DNA of 5,362 nt from Betaproteobacteria bacterium (GTDB taxonomy: Bacteria > Pseudomonadota > Gammaproteobacteria > Burkholderiales > Usitatibacteraceae). Of the stretch, positions 4,651 to 5,362 are shown piece by piece. Location of the stretch: positions 8,671 through 14,032 of the forward strand of contig PQAI01000146.1 in the NCBI GenBank assembly GCA_003105245.1. Direction: 5' to 3'. Positions within the stretch are counted from its first letter, which is position 1; every line of letters starts with the position of its first letter. The position numbers and the translations under genes were made by a program. The notes beneath the pieces were generated by a model. That model worked only from the letters and a program-made list of their open reading frames with translations. It was not told the origin of the DNA and ran no database searches.

Positions 4651-5362
4651 ATGATCCCGATTTCCCAGCGCGGAACTCCCCCCGCCGCGCGCCGTTCGCC
4701 CTGGGCGGTGTGGACCTGCGCGCCGCACCGCGTCTACTTCCTGCCCGGCGCGCTGCAGCTCGTGGCATCGATGCTCTTCATGGGCTGGGACATCGGCGGG
4801 CGCAGCCTCGGCCTGTGGCCCGCGCCCGCCTGGACGGTGCCGCCGGCCTGGGGCCACGCCTGGCTGATGGTCTTCGGCCTCTTCCCCTGGTTCATCTTCG
4901 GCTTCGGCTTCACGGCCATCGCCAACTGGACGGGGGTGAGGCCGCGGCGCGCGGAGTGGCTCGCGGGGGCGCTGCCCATGATCGCGGGGCTGGCGATCTT
5001 CTACGCCGGCCTCTTCACCACGCGCAGCCTCGCCGTGGCCGGCGGATTGCTGCACCTCGCGGGCTGGCTCGCGGGCACCGCCGCGCTCACGCGCATCGTG
5101 TTCACCGCGGAGGGACGCGACCCGCAGGGCGTGGCCATCGTGGCCCTGCTCTACCTGGGCGCCGCCGCCTCGGGGGCCTTCCTTCTCGCCATCGCGCAGC
5201 TCGACGCCGGTTGGGTGGCGCTCGCGCGCGACGCGGGACTGTGGCTCTTCCTGCTGCCCGTGTTCCTGGTGGTGAACCACCGCATGATCCCGTTCTTCTC
5301 CAGCCGCGTGCTGTCGGGCTACGTCATGTACCGGCCGGCCTTCTCGCTTCCGTTCCTCGCGG
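4651..5362 (+). CDS. nnrS: NnrS-family haem/copper membrane protein, N-terminal part (3' end outside window)
   Basis: The frame is open from ATG 4651 for 237 codons to the window edge; NnrS proteins are usually near 400 residues, so the C-terminal part is missing. Recognisable family features are APHRVYFLPGALQL (H26, R27) opening the first membrane segment, then HAWLMVFGLFPWFIFGFGFT leading into AIANWTG (69-95), and NHRMIPFFSSRVL (209-221). Hydrophobic segments lie at about 29-46, 69-91, 104-122, 128-150, 160-182 and 194-208, consistent with a polytopic inner-membrane protein. NnrS proteins help cells resist nitric-oxide and nitrosative stress in denitrifiers and are regulated by FNR-family NO sensors. 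No Shine-Dalgarno precedes the ATG; GTG 4708 is an alternative but would cut just before the PHR motif. The palindrome at 4597-4614 and the CATAAT at 4636 suggest a dedicated anaerobic or NO-induced promoter. Confidence 0.88.
   Translation, partial: MIPISQRGTPPAARRSPWAVWTCAPHRVYFLPGALQLVASMLFMGWDIGGRSLGLWPAPAWTVPPAWGHAWLMVFGLFPWFIFGFGFTAIANWTGVRPRRAEWLAGALPMIAGLAIFYAGLFTTRSLAVAGGLLHLAGWLAGTAALTRIVFTAEGRDPQGVAIVALLYLGAAASGAFLLAIAQLDAGWVALARDAGLWLFLLPVFLVVNHRMIPFFSSRVLSGYVMYRPAFSLPFLA

Noticed and set aside
4609..5280. 223-residue minus-strand frame opposite nnrS
   Set aside because: It is an antisense shadow; the plus strand encodes recognisable NnrS motifs and hydrophobic segments.

Overview
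The window is very GC-rich (about 70% by eye), with dense codons ending in G or C. It most resembles a proteobacterial chromosome, probably a betaproteobacterium of the Burkholderiales/Rhodocyclales type. That placement is an inference from codon use, from the Gly-rich lipoprotein signal peptide and from the gene content; there is no rRNA or other marker to confirm it.

Layout. Positions 1-1338 (minus strand) hold the N-terminal 446 codons of a two-domain rhodanese lipoprotein whose 3' end lies outside the window. A divergent, gene-free region of about 380 bp follows. From about 1720 to 4581 the plus strand carries a compact six-gene set. In order, these are a TusA-fold protein that has lost its CPxP motif, a 483-residue YeeE/YedE-family membrane transporter, a canonical TusA-like sulfur carrier with CPHP, a short DsrE-like protein, and two very small proteins of 83 and 60 residues. 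Three junctions are ATGA stop/start overlaps, which argues for one translationally coupled transcript. A 69-bp gap holds a perfect 18-bp FNR/NnrR-type palindrome and a -10-like element. After it comes the 5' part of an NnrS-family membrane protein (4651 to the window end).

How the genes may work together (inference). The rhodanese is predicted to be lipid-anchored outside the cytoplasmic membrane and could process or bind sulfane sulfur there. The YedE-type protein could move a sulfur species (thiosulfate in the characterised TsuA/YeeE relatives; selenium compounds have also been proposed for YedE proteins) into the cytoplasm. The TusA pair and the DsrE-like proteins could then relay persulfide sulfur. 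The three small tail proteins look like reduced alpha/beta folds and may be a miniature analogue of TusBCD/DsrEFH. NnrS belongs to the nitric-oxide/nitrosative-stress response of denitrifiers, and its promoter has class II FNR-family geometry, so the region sits where sulfur trafficking meets anaerobic or NO-responsive regulation.

The most interesting items are the miniature DsrE-like trio, the TusA paralogue pair in which one copy lost CPxP, the palindromic nnrS promoter with almost no leader, and the unusual rhodanese active-site loop and Cys-containing insertion.
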